In this document: positions 30,801 to 38,429 of the stretch, in pieces
Position numbering within the stretch: position 1 is the stretch's first letter
Layout: each line of letters begins with the position of its first letter
NCBI GenBank assembly: GCA_028285035.1
Contig: JANQQF010000047.1
Span: forward strand, 106,660-170,659
Origin: Phycisphaerae bacterium
GTDB taxonomy: Bacteria; Chloroflexota; Anaerolineae; 4572-78; J111
Length of the DNA stretch: 64,000 nt
Direction: 5' to 3'
Notes under the pieces: model-generated
The model's input: only the letters and a program-made list of their open reading frames with translations
The model's database searches: none
What the model was told of the DNA's origin: nothing
Made by a program: the position numbers and the translations under genes

Positions 30801-33300
30801 CCAGACGGGTGCCGATGATGGCCACCACCTTGTCGATGACCGCATCCATCTCACTGAGATATTGCTGCACGCCACGATCAACAATCGCGTTCAATTCCTC
30901 GTTGGTTGAGAACTGATCCTCAATCCATCGCGCCCAGCCTAAGAGTCCACCGTACCGCTCCTGCTTGTAGGCTTCGGTCTCCCGATCAACATAATCTTCA
31001 AATGTTTGCCGGGCCGCTTCCGCTCCGGTATCAAAAGCTTGTGAGACCTCATTGTCAAGCTCACTGAGGATGGTTTCAACCTTGCTCTTGGTGCGCTCAT
31101 AAATGCCATTGATATGATTGGCAATTTCAGCCCGTTTCTGCTCATCTTCAGATTTGGTTTCGACCTGATCGGTTGCCACTTGAGCTAATAATTCGGTCCG
31201 ATCCCCTTGCATAGCCTCGGTCTGTTGTTGAGCATCGGCTGCAGCATCGGTCTGGGCCGTGTTAATCGTATCTTGTTCATCGGCACGATATTCAGCCGGG
31301 GCCTGGGCGGCGCTGGTTTGCGCCTCATCTTTGCTGGCGAGTGCGCCTTGGAATTCTGGTTCATTTGATTTTTCGAGCTGCTCATCTGTAACGTTAGCAT
31401 CAGCCATTTGGTCATCAATGGACTGGCTGCCTGCTTGCAGCGGCTCTTCGATTTCGCCCTTCCCTTTAGGTTTCGGGGCAGCTTGTTCAGCCCCAATCGT
31501 GGCTGGGGCTTGGCCTGGATCTGGCTCAGTCAGGGGGGTGACGGGTTTTGGCTCGGCATTATTTGGATCAGGAGCCTCGCTACTTTTGGCCTCGAGTGAC
31601 CCTTGTGAGGCTTCTTTTTCCTGAGAGACCTGTCCCTGCATCTCCCCTTTGACAGCCCCCATCTCGCCGCCTTCTTTGAACTGATCAGCATCGCCCGGTG
31701 TTTTTGGGGCTAACGCTTCAATCTGTGCCATCAATTTTGCTTTGAACGCAGCGGCATCAAAGCCTGGCGTTTCGGCCTGCTCCATCTCCCCAACCTGCAC
31801 CGCTTGGGCCTGTCCCGTTAACTCGCTCGCTGGCGACTCGGCGGCGGCTTGGGCTGCATCAGCCTTAGTCGAGGCGGGTTCGTGGGTTTGCTTTTCATTA
31901 GCTATAGCTTTCCCCGCTGTAACAACAGCGAGATAAGCTGGATCTTCATTGGGAGTAGACGGAGCTTTATCTGGGGCATCCTCTGCCCCGCCAAAAACTT
32001 CTTCTGTTTTAGCCGTAGCCGCGTCGGTTGCCCCTTCAGGGCTAGCCCCTGAGCCGCCTGACCCTGCCCCAACAGCAATCTCTGTTGGTTCGGTCATTAC
32101 TTCAGCTCGGGACTCAGCGTTACTCGCGGCTCCACCGTCAACGGCTTCACTGATGGCAGCTTGGGTCGCATCAGCGGCAGCAGCTTGTTGGGCTTCCCCA
32201 CTCGCAACTTGAGCAGTTGCTTGTTCGGCAACGGCCGCTTGGCGGTCAGCGTTAGGAGTTTTGTTTACTGGGCCAGCCGCTTTTGAAGCTTCCGCTTCTA
32301 CTTTTGGCCCTTCACCTTCGGCCTTTTTGCCCTCAGCCTCACCACTGGCCTGCTCTTTTTGGGCCTTCGCCTTATCTTTAGCTGCACCAGCCTCGCCTTT
32401 GGCAGCTTCCGCCTTGGCTAAAGCTTCGGCTTTCTCTTCTTCTGTCGGCAGGTCATCTCCAGCGGATTCTGCCGCCTCTTGCCGTTGGACAGCAGGCTGA
32501 GCTTCGCCCTGCTGGATGACATGTGTCAACTCGTGGGCTAGAAGTTGCCGTCCACTATCGGTGCCTGGCTGATATTCGCCACTATTAAAAGCAATGTCTG
32601 AGCCAACCGTGTAAGCGCGAGCATTGAGGTCTTGGGCGGTCTGGACAGCAGTGTTATCTGTATGGATGCGAACATTACTAAAATCAGCCCCAATTCGCGC
32701 TTCAAAAAAGGCTTGTTCTTCGGGGGGAAGCGTTTCTCCACCGCCAGACAAGGCCTCGATATTCGCTTCTGTTTCAGGGGATACTTCAGGGACACCCTCA
32801 CTCTGCATTTGGATGGCTGGTTGTAACGATGATCTGGGTGTTAAATCGGCTGGTTCTTCATCATCGGGGGGGGGTGTAGCCAGGGCGGGCATCCGCATCA
32901 CGGCTTCAGCAATTTGGTCTGCCTCTTGTTCATACTGATCATCTGGCTCATTGACATACAATTTGGGTTGGATTTTAGACTTGGTTGTGGATTTAGCAGG
33001 AGTTGTCTGGGAGCCATTCGCTTGCCCATTACTTCGAGTGGCAGCAATGACTCGTTGTAAATGTTGATTGCCCTGTCCTTGACTAATCTGGCGGGCCATG
33101 ATTTGGCGTTGTACCGTCGATAGACGGGAATCAGATAATCGATCAGCTTGATCCTGAATAGCCGGCTGATCCAGCACTGCGATGGGGTTTGGCAATTCCT
33201 GAGCCAGAATCCCTTCTCCACTTAGATTTTCGGAGATAGGTTTACCTGTTTTACTTTTTTTGCTGGCCTGTGGATCGGCTGTCTGATTTTGTTTCGCCAT
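27853..33300 (-). CDS. Giant DUF4157-domain protein, cargo or tape-measure candidate
   Basis: 1815 residues, ATG start. Basic leader MAKQNQTADPQASKKSKTGK, GNQ motif ARQISQGQGNQHLQRVI (69-85), and a DUF4157 domain at about 185-265 with HELTH at 256-260. Residues about 280-650 are an Ala/Glu/Pro-rich linker, about 650-900 coiled coil, and about 900-1250 a chain of hydrophobic amphipathic helices (GFLGNLIDAVVMGFELFVDN, PGILQLVMDILGLSFNYVMG, AAGNISGAAKFIEGALAQGI) resembling membrane-active or tape-measure-like sequence. A Lys-rich break (GSKKKKKGDD) leads to a ~550-residue C-terminal region with no family I recognise. It is the largest gene in the block, directly downstream of the protease-like gene. 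Confidence 0.85.
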   Translation of the reverse strand: MAKQNQTADPQASKKSKTGKPISENLSGEGILAQELPNPIAVLDQPAIQDQADRLSDSRLSTVQRQIMARQISQGQGNQHLQRVIAATRSNGQANGSQTTPAKSTTKSKIQPKLYVNEPDDQYEQEADQIAEAVMRMPALATPPPDDEEPADLTPRSSLQPAIQMQSEGVPEVSPETEANIEALSGGGETLPPEEQAFFEARIGADFSNVRIHTDNTAVQTAQDLNARAYTVGSDIAFNSGEYQPGTDSGRQLLAHELTHVIQQGEAQPAVQRQEAAESAGDDLPTEEEKAEALAKAEAAKGEAGAAKDKAKAQKEQASGEAEGKKAEGEGPKVEAEASKAAGPVNKTPNADRQAAVAEQATAQVASGEAQQAAAADATQAAISEAVDGGAASNAESRAEVMTEPTEIAVGAGSGGSGASPEGATDAATAKTEEVFGGAEDAPDKAPSTPNEDPAYLAVVTAGKAIANEKQTHEPASTKADAAQAAAESPASELTGQAQAVQVGEMEQAETPGFDAAAFKAKLMAQIEALAPKTPGDADQFKEGGEMGAVKGEMQGQVSQEKEASQGSLEAKSSEAPDPNNAEPKPVTPLTEPDPGQAPATIGAEQAAPKPKGKGEIEEPLQAGSQSIDDQMADANVTDEQLEKSNEPEFQGALASKDEAQTSAAQAPAEYRADEQDTINTAQTDAAADAQQQTEAMQGDRTELLAQVATDQVETKSEDEQKRAEIANHINGIYERTKSKVETILSELDNEVSQAFDTGAEAARQTFEDYVDRETEAYKQERYGGLLGWARWIEDQFSTNEELNAIVDRGVQQYLSEMDAVIDKVVAIIGTRLAEAKAAVAEGKQEVQDYVNQLPEDLQSIGQEAAQDVQSRFDELEQSIDDKQGELIDSLANKYQESLEQVNARAEEMREANKGLIDRAIDAIGGVIKAILKMKDMLMNVLAKAASVIQTIIDDPIGFLGNLIDAVVMGFELFVDNIGTHLKKGLISWLTGSLADAGITIPETFDLPGILQLVMDILGLSFNYVMGKLSDVLGIDIMGIIDPIKQLIGIYQEEGFEGLIKFGLAKLIGEENMGHLMKVWEIIQMVMSGNFGQLWEVLQEYLDSLKETIMGEIIELITEKVIVAGAKWVISLFNPASAFIKACMMIYDVVMFFINNGSRIIQLVTAVLDSIGNIAAGNISGAAKFIEGALAQGIPVAISFLSSLLGIGDLSSRVQKIIQSVRGMVDGAIDGLLNSGPVQAVVGFIKNIVGKVVALAQAGFEKAKGAVGLGSKKKKKGDDDIDDAEGEEKHKAIGLQIKKTLDSEPDENETPDALYQRKLGEAEALKTKYQPQLEPGINLDIDLTPPASKEDGDIKVAVTIAPNDYHITFGLDTDDDEARFSKLLYDALKRIGDKHYEGEHKADFASDTNISTADFSDDARAREQVALSTQQQQHEEQMKAKSESIHQKVSIAQGQYARASQAKMVPNNTFQVGGGSFFVETHDNYYIVPQADGEAQFQYKPTGISKTIPQLIQQEADARMQSAQVDTARKRLLGLQHAANNNFISKKKAVPEPLQARIDAAQAELDALTSGGEDADAERLANLASDNSVDGKLQQLEFVKGSLNNPDEYKFIRNVAGQEIKIYLPNDVIRQFDYAGNPVDVEQAKTLYEGFPGSINASQELTVFLASLLAEPARSSVSHITNMLLLDDKKSTLSSGSPKQTRMDEAGNDITNSDSTSIFEHTSMTQPGSDPTGNRTKEFPHDARLGQAEVPEGGDNSRSTTTNSNVSNRDLASIQHNPVLNDALLNYFKANQEQDDESIINSFMTQIEQHLELPT

Positions 33301-33309
33301 GTTTACTGA

Positions 33310-34929
33310 TTACTTGATATTCCATTCGCCTCGGGTGTTTGTCATCTCACCCAAAGCCTCTAAGAACGTTACATAGTGATACGGTTTAATTGTTTCACCG
33401 GCTGACATAATATCTTCATTATCGTGGACTAAAATTGCATCCTGGCCTGAAATTAGCTCTTCTGCGGTGTCAGAGTGACCGGCTTTGTCTCCAACTTGAC
33501 GACCGTTATCAGGGTCTGGATATTGATCTTGTAACCCAATCATGTGGCCGAATTCGTGTCTAAGGGTTGTTTGGGAGCTATTAAAATCCTCAACCTCAAT
33601 ATCAACCCGACGGAAGAAACCATAAAGTGCTTCGTAATCAATGGTATTTTCTTCGCCAGTCGCTGTTGTCATTACAAACCCGTGCGGTGAGGGTGTTGTG
33701 CTAATGATGATGTTTGCTACAGCCTCCGCCCTTGCTTCGGCCAATTCCATATTATCATCTTCTTCGCCTTCTGGGCTGGCCCGCCCTGTTACACTTACCG
33801 GAAAAGGCGGCATATCTGGTCGACCTAACGTTTCACCAAATTTATTTAGGGCAGCGGTTCCGGCGGCGGACACCTCATCGCTACCTTGCTCGAAAAAGAT
33901 GAATTTGGGATTATTCTTTTCAGCATCATCATACTTAGGTTGACTATCTGTCGAATCAGAAAAGCTATTAACATCTGGTTGTGTGATCCCGTTGTCAGAC
34001 GATTCTTCGAAGTGAGCTGTATCCTGGTCCTCATCTTTCGCTGGATAGTCTACCTCGTCTCGCACCCCTCCATCTTGAGGCCATTTTCGAACAGTTACAA
34101 CAAAGTGGGCCTTTTCCGCATCATCACCATCTGCTGGGGCATTGTGATCTACAATGACATTGACATTAACGGGTGGCAATGTTTCCCAATAAGATTTTGT
34201 AGTATGAAATGTGTATTCGTTTGACCAAAACGACTCTAGATCAGCTTTGGCATTCTGTTTCCATTGATCTGCTTCACCAGGTTGCCAGGCAAATTGGTTA
34301 GGGGTGTATGTAGCTGCATTCGTGGCTCCAACAGCATTAATCCAATCTGGATTTGTCGGATCACCCGGTTCAAATTTATAGCAGACTTTAACAGTGATGG
34401 TCATTTGGCCTGAATTGGGGTCATACTTGGCATCAAATAAGCCCGCATCGGTTGAGGGATGGAAATTTAGAATTTCGTATTCCCCGTGTTCGATAAATTG
34501 AGCTAACTCTTCTTCTGCATCAAGCCGAGCTTCATCAGGACGGCTATCTAAAGCGTCGCCGATCCTATCTGCACCATAAGTGATTGCATCATCCAACCAG
34601 TTTCGCTGTACCGTAGATAAATTGGATAAAGTAAGCAGATTGGTTTGCTGCTCATGTTGGGTACTTAGGATGCCTTGTAAATGTTGATTACCCTGTACTT
34701 GACCAATCTGCTTGGCTAGGGCTTGCTGCTGATTGATAGGTAATTGATTGTTATTTAAGTGAGTGACCTTGTTGTTAGTAGAAAGGTTTGAAAGCGCGTC
34801 TAGCTGTGTCAGAACTTCTGGGTTTTTTCCACTGATAACCTGAGTTCGCTCAATTTGATTGGCTGGAACTCGTGATTTTTTACCTGATTTATTTTGTTGG
34901 GGATCGGATGTCTTATTTTTTCGAGACAA
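33310..34929 (-). CDS. Cargo-like protein with OmpA-like and HEFGH metalloprotease regions
   Basis: 539 residues; TTG start at 34929 with a strong GAGGAG ribosome site. The N-terminus MSRKNKTSDPQQNKSGKKSR resembles that of the giant protein encoded downstream, followed by LAKQIGQVQGNQHLQGIL (71-88). The middle has a beta-rich region and then an OmpA-like segment at about 330-420 (FIFFEQGSDEVSAAGTAALN, ASPEGEEDDNMELAEARAEA). Embedded after it is a zinc-protease signature LRHEFGHMIGLQDQYPD with a downstream DIMSAG turn, as in metzincin-type proteases. No signal peptide is seen, so this is not an ordinary outer-membrane OmpA protein. Injected protease is an attractive but unproven idea. Confidence 0.75.
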   Translation of the reverse strand: MSRKNKTSDPQQNKSGKKSRVPANQIERTQVISGKNPEVLTQLDALSNLSTNNKVTHLNNNQLPINQQQALAKQIGQVQGNQHLQGILSTQHEQQTNLLTLSNLSTVQRNWLDDAITYGADRIGDALDSRPDEARLDAEEELAQFIEHGEYEILNFHPSTDAGLFDAKYDPNSGQMTITVKVCYKFEPGDPTNPDWINAVGATNAATYTPNQFAWQPGEADQWKQNAKADLESFWSNEYTFHTTKSYWETLPPVNVNVIVDHNAPADGDDAEKAHFVVTVRKWPQDGGVRDEVDYPAKDEDQDTAHFEESSDNGITQPDVNSFSDSTDSQPKYDDAEKNNPKFIFFEQGSDEVSAAGTAALNKFGETLGRPDMPPFPVSVTGRASPEGEEDDNMELAEARAEAVANIIISTTPSPHGFVMTTATGEENTIDYEALYGFFRRVDIEVEDFNSSQTTLRHEFGHMIGLQDQYPDPDNGRQVGDKAGHSDTAEELISGQDAILVHDNEDIMSAGETIKPYHYVTFLEALGEMTNTRGEWNIK

Positions 34930-35004
34930 TCTTTTCTCCTCAATTGCTACAGGTGTGTTGATTTACTAAATATGCTTTAAGTGTATTTACAGGCTTAACC
35001 CTAG

Positions 35005-37191
35005 CTATATCTTCAAATCATCCTCGCCAATCAGGCGGCCCATCTTTTGCAATTCACGGCGGGTGCCGTGGAGTAGATGCTCCATAGTAACGGTTCCCCC
35101 ATCAGCCGCCGCTTGATAAGCGGCGTTGATAATGATATTGCGAATGTTTCCACCAGCTAACTTGAAACGTTTGGCCAGCAATTCAAAGTTTAGATCGGGT
35201 AAACGTGGTACATCGGGTGGGAAGAGAGTTTGCCAAATATGGAGGCGGTCTTCGGGCTCGGGAAAGGGAAAGTCGACGGCGAATTGCAGGCGACGGGTGA
35301 AGGCTTCATCCAGGTTAGAACGTAAATTTGTGGCTAGAATGGTCACCCCATCATAGGCTTCCATGCGTTGTAGCAGATAACTTACTTCTATATTCGCATA
35401 GCGATCGTGTGCGTCTTTTACTTCTGACCGTTTCCCAAAAATAGCATCCGCTTCATCAAAAAAGAGGATGGCGTTACTACTTTCAGCTTCGCTAAAAACC
35501 CGCTCAAGGTTTTTTTCAGTTTCACCAATGTATTTGCTGACCATTGTAGATAAATCGATTTTGTAAAGATCGAGGCGCAGTTCCTTGGCGATCACTTCAG
35601 CGGCCATTGTTTTTCCTGTGCCTGGATCACCAGCAAATAAAACGGTGACGGCTGCACTTGAGGCCAATTTTTTTCCAATACCCCATTGTTCTAAAACTTG
35701 AGGACGCCCTCGAACGGTTGAGACAATTTCACTTAAAATGGTGCGTTGATCCTGTGGTAATACAATGTCATCCCAATCGTAACGGGGTACAATTTTTCGG
35801 GCGAGGGTAGCCAGGCGAGGGTTAGAATGGGTACGGGCCGCTAAGAAAAGGTCCTGGTTTTCGAGTTGATCACGTTCTGGCTCAGTTGTAGCACGTTGGG
35901 CCGCTAAGTCTTTGGCTGAGGCGACAATATCTTTGATTTGACCTGTAGTGAGAACAAATTGACCCGCCAGCGCTTCTAAATCAAGCTCAACGTTTACTTC
36001 ATTAAGTAAGTGCTGCCACAAGGCCAACCGTTCAGGATAGCTAGGGGTTGAAAATCCTAAGGAAAAAAGATTGCGTTGGCGGTTTGCCCCCTCAATCTGC
36101 CAATTTGTTTGGCCAGTAATAATGATCATCTCTGGGAAGTTACATACCTTGGCAACCAAAGCCTGAGAAATATTTCCTTGCTTGTCAAAACAATGATCCC
36201 ATCCAGTTAAGCAGGGGATGGCCTGAAGAAGCAATGCATCACGTAGAATTAAACGAATCGTTTCTGCCACATCTTGATCTTTTGGAATGGTGTCTAATGA
36301 GCCGATGAGTAAAGGTTTTCCACAAGCTTTGCTAAGTGTATCTGCAGCCATGAGTTGGCGCTGTTGATCTGCTCCGTAAAAAATGATCATTGGAGCGGGT
36401 ACTGTTTGGGCTATTTTTGTCAATTGATCTTGATAGGATTGAAGAAGTAGTTTTCTCAAGCCTTGGTGAGACACCGCTGGTGAAGAAGCTGAGTTATGAA
36501 TTTGGAGGTATGGTATCATTTCAGCAGCGGGCTCATACTCGCCCAAAAGCCAGTGGATCAATGTTTTATTGAGATGAAGCGATTGACCTAATACAGAAAT
36601 TTGTTCAGTTTCGCCTCGGCTTAATAACCTGTTTTTGAAGAGTGGAGCACTGTCTGAAAAGTGCGTTAGCTTTTGGAGACGAGTTGACCCTGAAATTCCT
36701 AACAAATCGAGGATTAAATTAACGGTTGGTCGTTTTCGAGTGACATCATCTTGCAGATACCCATAAACTCGTTCATAGCGTAAGTCTAGATTGGGGGCCA
36801 GACAAATAAGTAAGGTATCTAAATCAAAGCGGGTTAAATGAAAAGTTGAGGCCAGATGCATTAAACCGGTTGTTTGATTTTGTTGTTGTATTGACTCTAG
36901 AAGTTGGCGGATATTTTGTTCAGCTTGACGAAGGGCTTTTGTGTAGGCTTGACCCTCTCCCTCAGTTGAGGTAACTGTGTGGCCCCAATTGTGCCCCAAA
37001 GGACGGTTGAAAAGCTGATCAATCTCTGCGTCTGCAATGTATAAACCACGAAAATTATCAGCGGGGTCTTGCCCAGCGAGGCGCCAGTGGTGGATGGCTC
37101 GCTGAATTAAAATATCCAGCCGAGCTAATTCAGCCTCAAAATGCTGTAAATTAAAATCTAGATTTGTGGTTTGGTGGTCTGCGGTACCCAT
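35005..37191 (-). CDS. eCIS AAA+ ATPase (Pvc15-like)
   Basis: 728 residues from the ATG at 37191, which has AAAGAG upstream; a TTG at 37224 would add 11 residues but lacks a ribosome site. The N-terminal half is helical. The AAA+ module includes Walker A GDPGTGKT (about 521-528), Walker B AILFFDEADAIFG (about 570), sensor-1 TILATNLRSNLDEAF and TRRLQFAVDFPFPE with the arginine finger. This ATPase is a standard eCIS gene (afp15/pvc15 type), needed for assembly or cargo loading. Here it is first in the operon rather than near the end, and is followed by the cargo block. Confidence 0.9.
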   Translation of the reverse strand: MGTADHQTTNLDFNLQHFEAELARLDILIQRAIHHWRLAGQDPADNFRGLYIADAEIDQLFNRPLGHNWGHTVTSTEGEGQAYTKALRQAEQNIRQLLESIQQQNQTTGLMHLASTFHLTRFDLDTLLICLAPNLDLRYERVYGYLQDDVTRKRPTVNLILDLLGISGSTRLQKLTHFSDSAPLFKNRLLSRGETEQISVLGQSLHLNKTLIHWLLGEYEPAAEMIPYLQIHNSASSPAVSHQGLRKLLLQSYQDQLTKIAQTVPAPMIIFYGADQQRQLMAADTLSKACGKPLLIGSLDTIPKDQDVAETIRLILRDALLLQAIPCLTGWDHCFDKQGNISQALVAKVCNFPEMIIITGQTNWQIEGANRQRNLFSLGFSTPSYPERLALWQHLLNEVNVELDLEALAGQFVLTTGQIKDIVASAKDLAAQRATTEPERDQLENQDLFLAARTHSNPRLATLARKIVPRYDWDDIVLPQDQRTILSEIVSTVRGRPQVLEQWGIGKKLASSAAVTVLFAGDPGTGKTMAAEVIAKELRLDLYKIDLSTMVSKYIGETEKNLERVFSEAESSNAILFFDEADAIFGKRSEVKDAHDRYANIEVSYLLQRMEAYDGVTILATNLRSNLDEAFTRRLQFAVDFPFPEPEDRLHIWQTLFPPDVPRLPDLNFELLAKRFKLAGGNIRNIIINAAYQAAADGGTVTMEHLLHGTRRELQKMGRLIGEDDLKI

Positions 37192-37349
37192 ACTAATCTC
37201 TTTGTCTAACCTGTTGTTTGCCAATTCTGCCAGGTGGGGGTGTTAAAGGTTAATGGGATAGAAATGGAATTTGTTTTTAATTGTGGTAAAAAAGGAGATA
37301 CGTTTTTACAATAAATTGGGCTACGCTATTAAGGGCTATCACTGTTTCC

Positions 37350-37377
37350 AGTATAACATTCTCTAAAGAAAAGTCAA
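37350..37377 (-). promoter_or_regulatory. Sigma-70-type promoter of the eCIS operon
   Basis: On the minus strand TTGACT (37377-37372), a 16-base spacer and TATACT (37355-37350). Transcription would begin near 37343, giving a leader of about 150 bases before the ATPase ATG. It is the only strong promoter-like match in the gap facing the eCIS block. Confidence 0.6.
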
Positions 37378-37456
37378 TATTTTTAAGATTTGGGTTACGT
37401 AATTCGCAAAAAGTTATGGGAAATAAAAACTCATTTATTTAATAAATTTTGTTGGG

Positions 37457-37484
37457 TGTCGATTTTAAAGAATCCCATTCGTTG
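37457..37484 (+). promoter_or_regulatory. Candidate ECF-type promoter for the DGPF/sigma operon
   Basis: TGTCGA at 37457-37462, a 16-base spacer, and TCGTTG at 37479-37484, 58 bases before the first DGPF gene. TGTCGA-type -35 elements have been described for ECF42 sigma factors, so this may be the autoregulated promoter of the sigma gene downstream. A perfect palindrome TGACGCGTCA follows at 37491-37500 and could be an operator. Confidence 0.35.
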
Positions 37485-37541
37485 TATTAGTGACGCGTCA
37501 AAAAATAAACTCAATTATGATAAAATTATAGGAGACTCAAT

Positions 37542-37892
37542 ATGCGATACATGATGTTACTTTATGGGAATGAAGCCGCAGATGCTGATCTTAGTGATGA
37601 AGAACGAGGGGCTATGTTTGCTGAGTATGGGGCGTTTACCAATGAAGTGCGTGAGAAAAATATGATGCACAGTGGTGAGGCATTGCAGGAAACCACCACT
37701 GCCAAGACCGTTCAGGTCCGAAATGGTGAAACTGTCTCAACAGATGGTCCTTTTGCCGAAACCAAAGAGCAACTCGGCGGATTTTACATCCTTGACTGCA
37801 AAGATTGGGATGAAGCTGTGGCTACCGCAGCAAAAATTCCCGCCGCTCGTTCTGGCTCCGTTGAAATTCGACCGATTATGGAATTGGGATAA
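37542..37892 (+). CDS. YCII-related DGPF-domain protein 1
   Basis: 116 residues, ATG start after TAGGAGACTCAAT. MRYMMLLYGNEA, then [20 protein letters not shown] and SGSVEIRPIMELG are the signature of the YCII/DGPF family. These small proteins are commonly encoded next to ECF42 sigma factors; their chemistry is unknown. It starts a plus-strand operon with a second DGPF gene and the sigma gene. Confidence 0.92.
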   Translation: MRYMMLLYGNEAADADLSDEERGAMFAEYGAFTNEVREKNMMHSGEALQETTTAKTVQVRNGETVSTDGPFAETKEQLGGFYILDCKDWDEAVATAAKIPAARSGSVEIRPIMELG

Positions 37893-37971
37893 TTAGTTTT
37901 GAATTGTTGGTAATTGAATAATCAAATTAGTCTTTCATAACTATAGGAGTTAAGTTGATTATTTTGTAGTG

Positions 37972-38019
37972 CATAGGGCATAGGAGAATTTATAAAAGCA
38001 GTGAAACCTATGCCCTATG
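37972..38019 (+). repeat. Hairpin between the two DGPF genes
   Basis: Perfect 13-base inverted repeat CATAGGGCATAGG / CCTATGCCCTATG with a 22-base spacer, built from a short repeated word. It lies 46 bases before the second DGPF start. There is no U-tract, so it is not a standard terminator. Similar word-repeat hairpins occur elsewhere in the window. Confidence 0.6.
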
Positions 38020-38064
38020 TACGGTAGTTACCTGACAAAGCCAGTCTATAGAAAGGGGCTTAAA

Positions 38065-38412
38065 ATGCAGTATATGTTACTTATTCATTGGGATCATCAA
38101 GCCGACTTGAATCTTTCGTCAGCTGAAGTTGAGGCTCAATTTGAGGCATATCGAAATTATACCGAAGAAGTGCGTAATCGGGGAATGATGCTTCATGCCG
38201 ATGCATTAGACGAGCCTGAAGTAACGACTACTGTTCGGGTTAAAGAGGGCAAGGTGTTGGTAACCGATGGCCCATTTATCGAGACAAAAGAACAACTTGG
38301 TGGATATTATTTGCTTGAGTGTGAGAATCTTGATGAGGCGATTGAGATGGCTACTAAAATTCCCCATGCCAAATCGGGTACAATTGAAATTCGTCCGGTA
38401 AAACATTATTAA
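38065..38412 (+). CDS. YCII-related DGPF-domain protein 2
   Basis: 115 residues from the ATG at 38065, which follows GAAAGGGG; an in-frame ATG at 38017 lies inside the hairpin and lacks a ribosome site. [32 protein letters not shown] and [12 protein letters not shown] match the DGPF family and the first paralogue. The gene ends 17 bases before the sigma factor start, so the two are co-transcribed. Confidence 0.92.
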   Translation: MQYMLLIHWDHQADLNLSSAEVEAQFEAYRNYTEEVRNRGMMLHADALDEPEVTTTVRVKEGKVLVTDGPFIETKEQLGGYYLLECENLDEAIEMATKIPHAKSGTIEIRPVKHY

Positions 38413-38429
38413 ACTTCGGAAATATTCCA

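Larger units (their letters stand above)
37225..37541. other. Intergenic region with divergent promoters
   Basis: This 317-base gap separates the eCIS operon from the DGPF/sigma operon. It holds the minus-strand promoter at 37350-37377, the plus-strand ECF-type candidate at 37457-37484 and the perfect palindrome TGACGCGTCA at 37491-37500. No coding signal is seen in the rest, which is AT-rich. Confidence 0.6.

Noticed and set aside
1..37224. Contractile prophage
   Set aside because: No capsid, portal, terminase, lysis or integrase genes; gene order and DUF4157/ATPase content fit eCIS.
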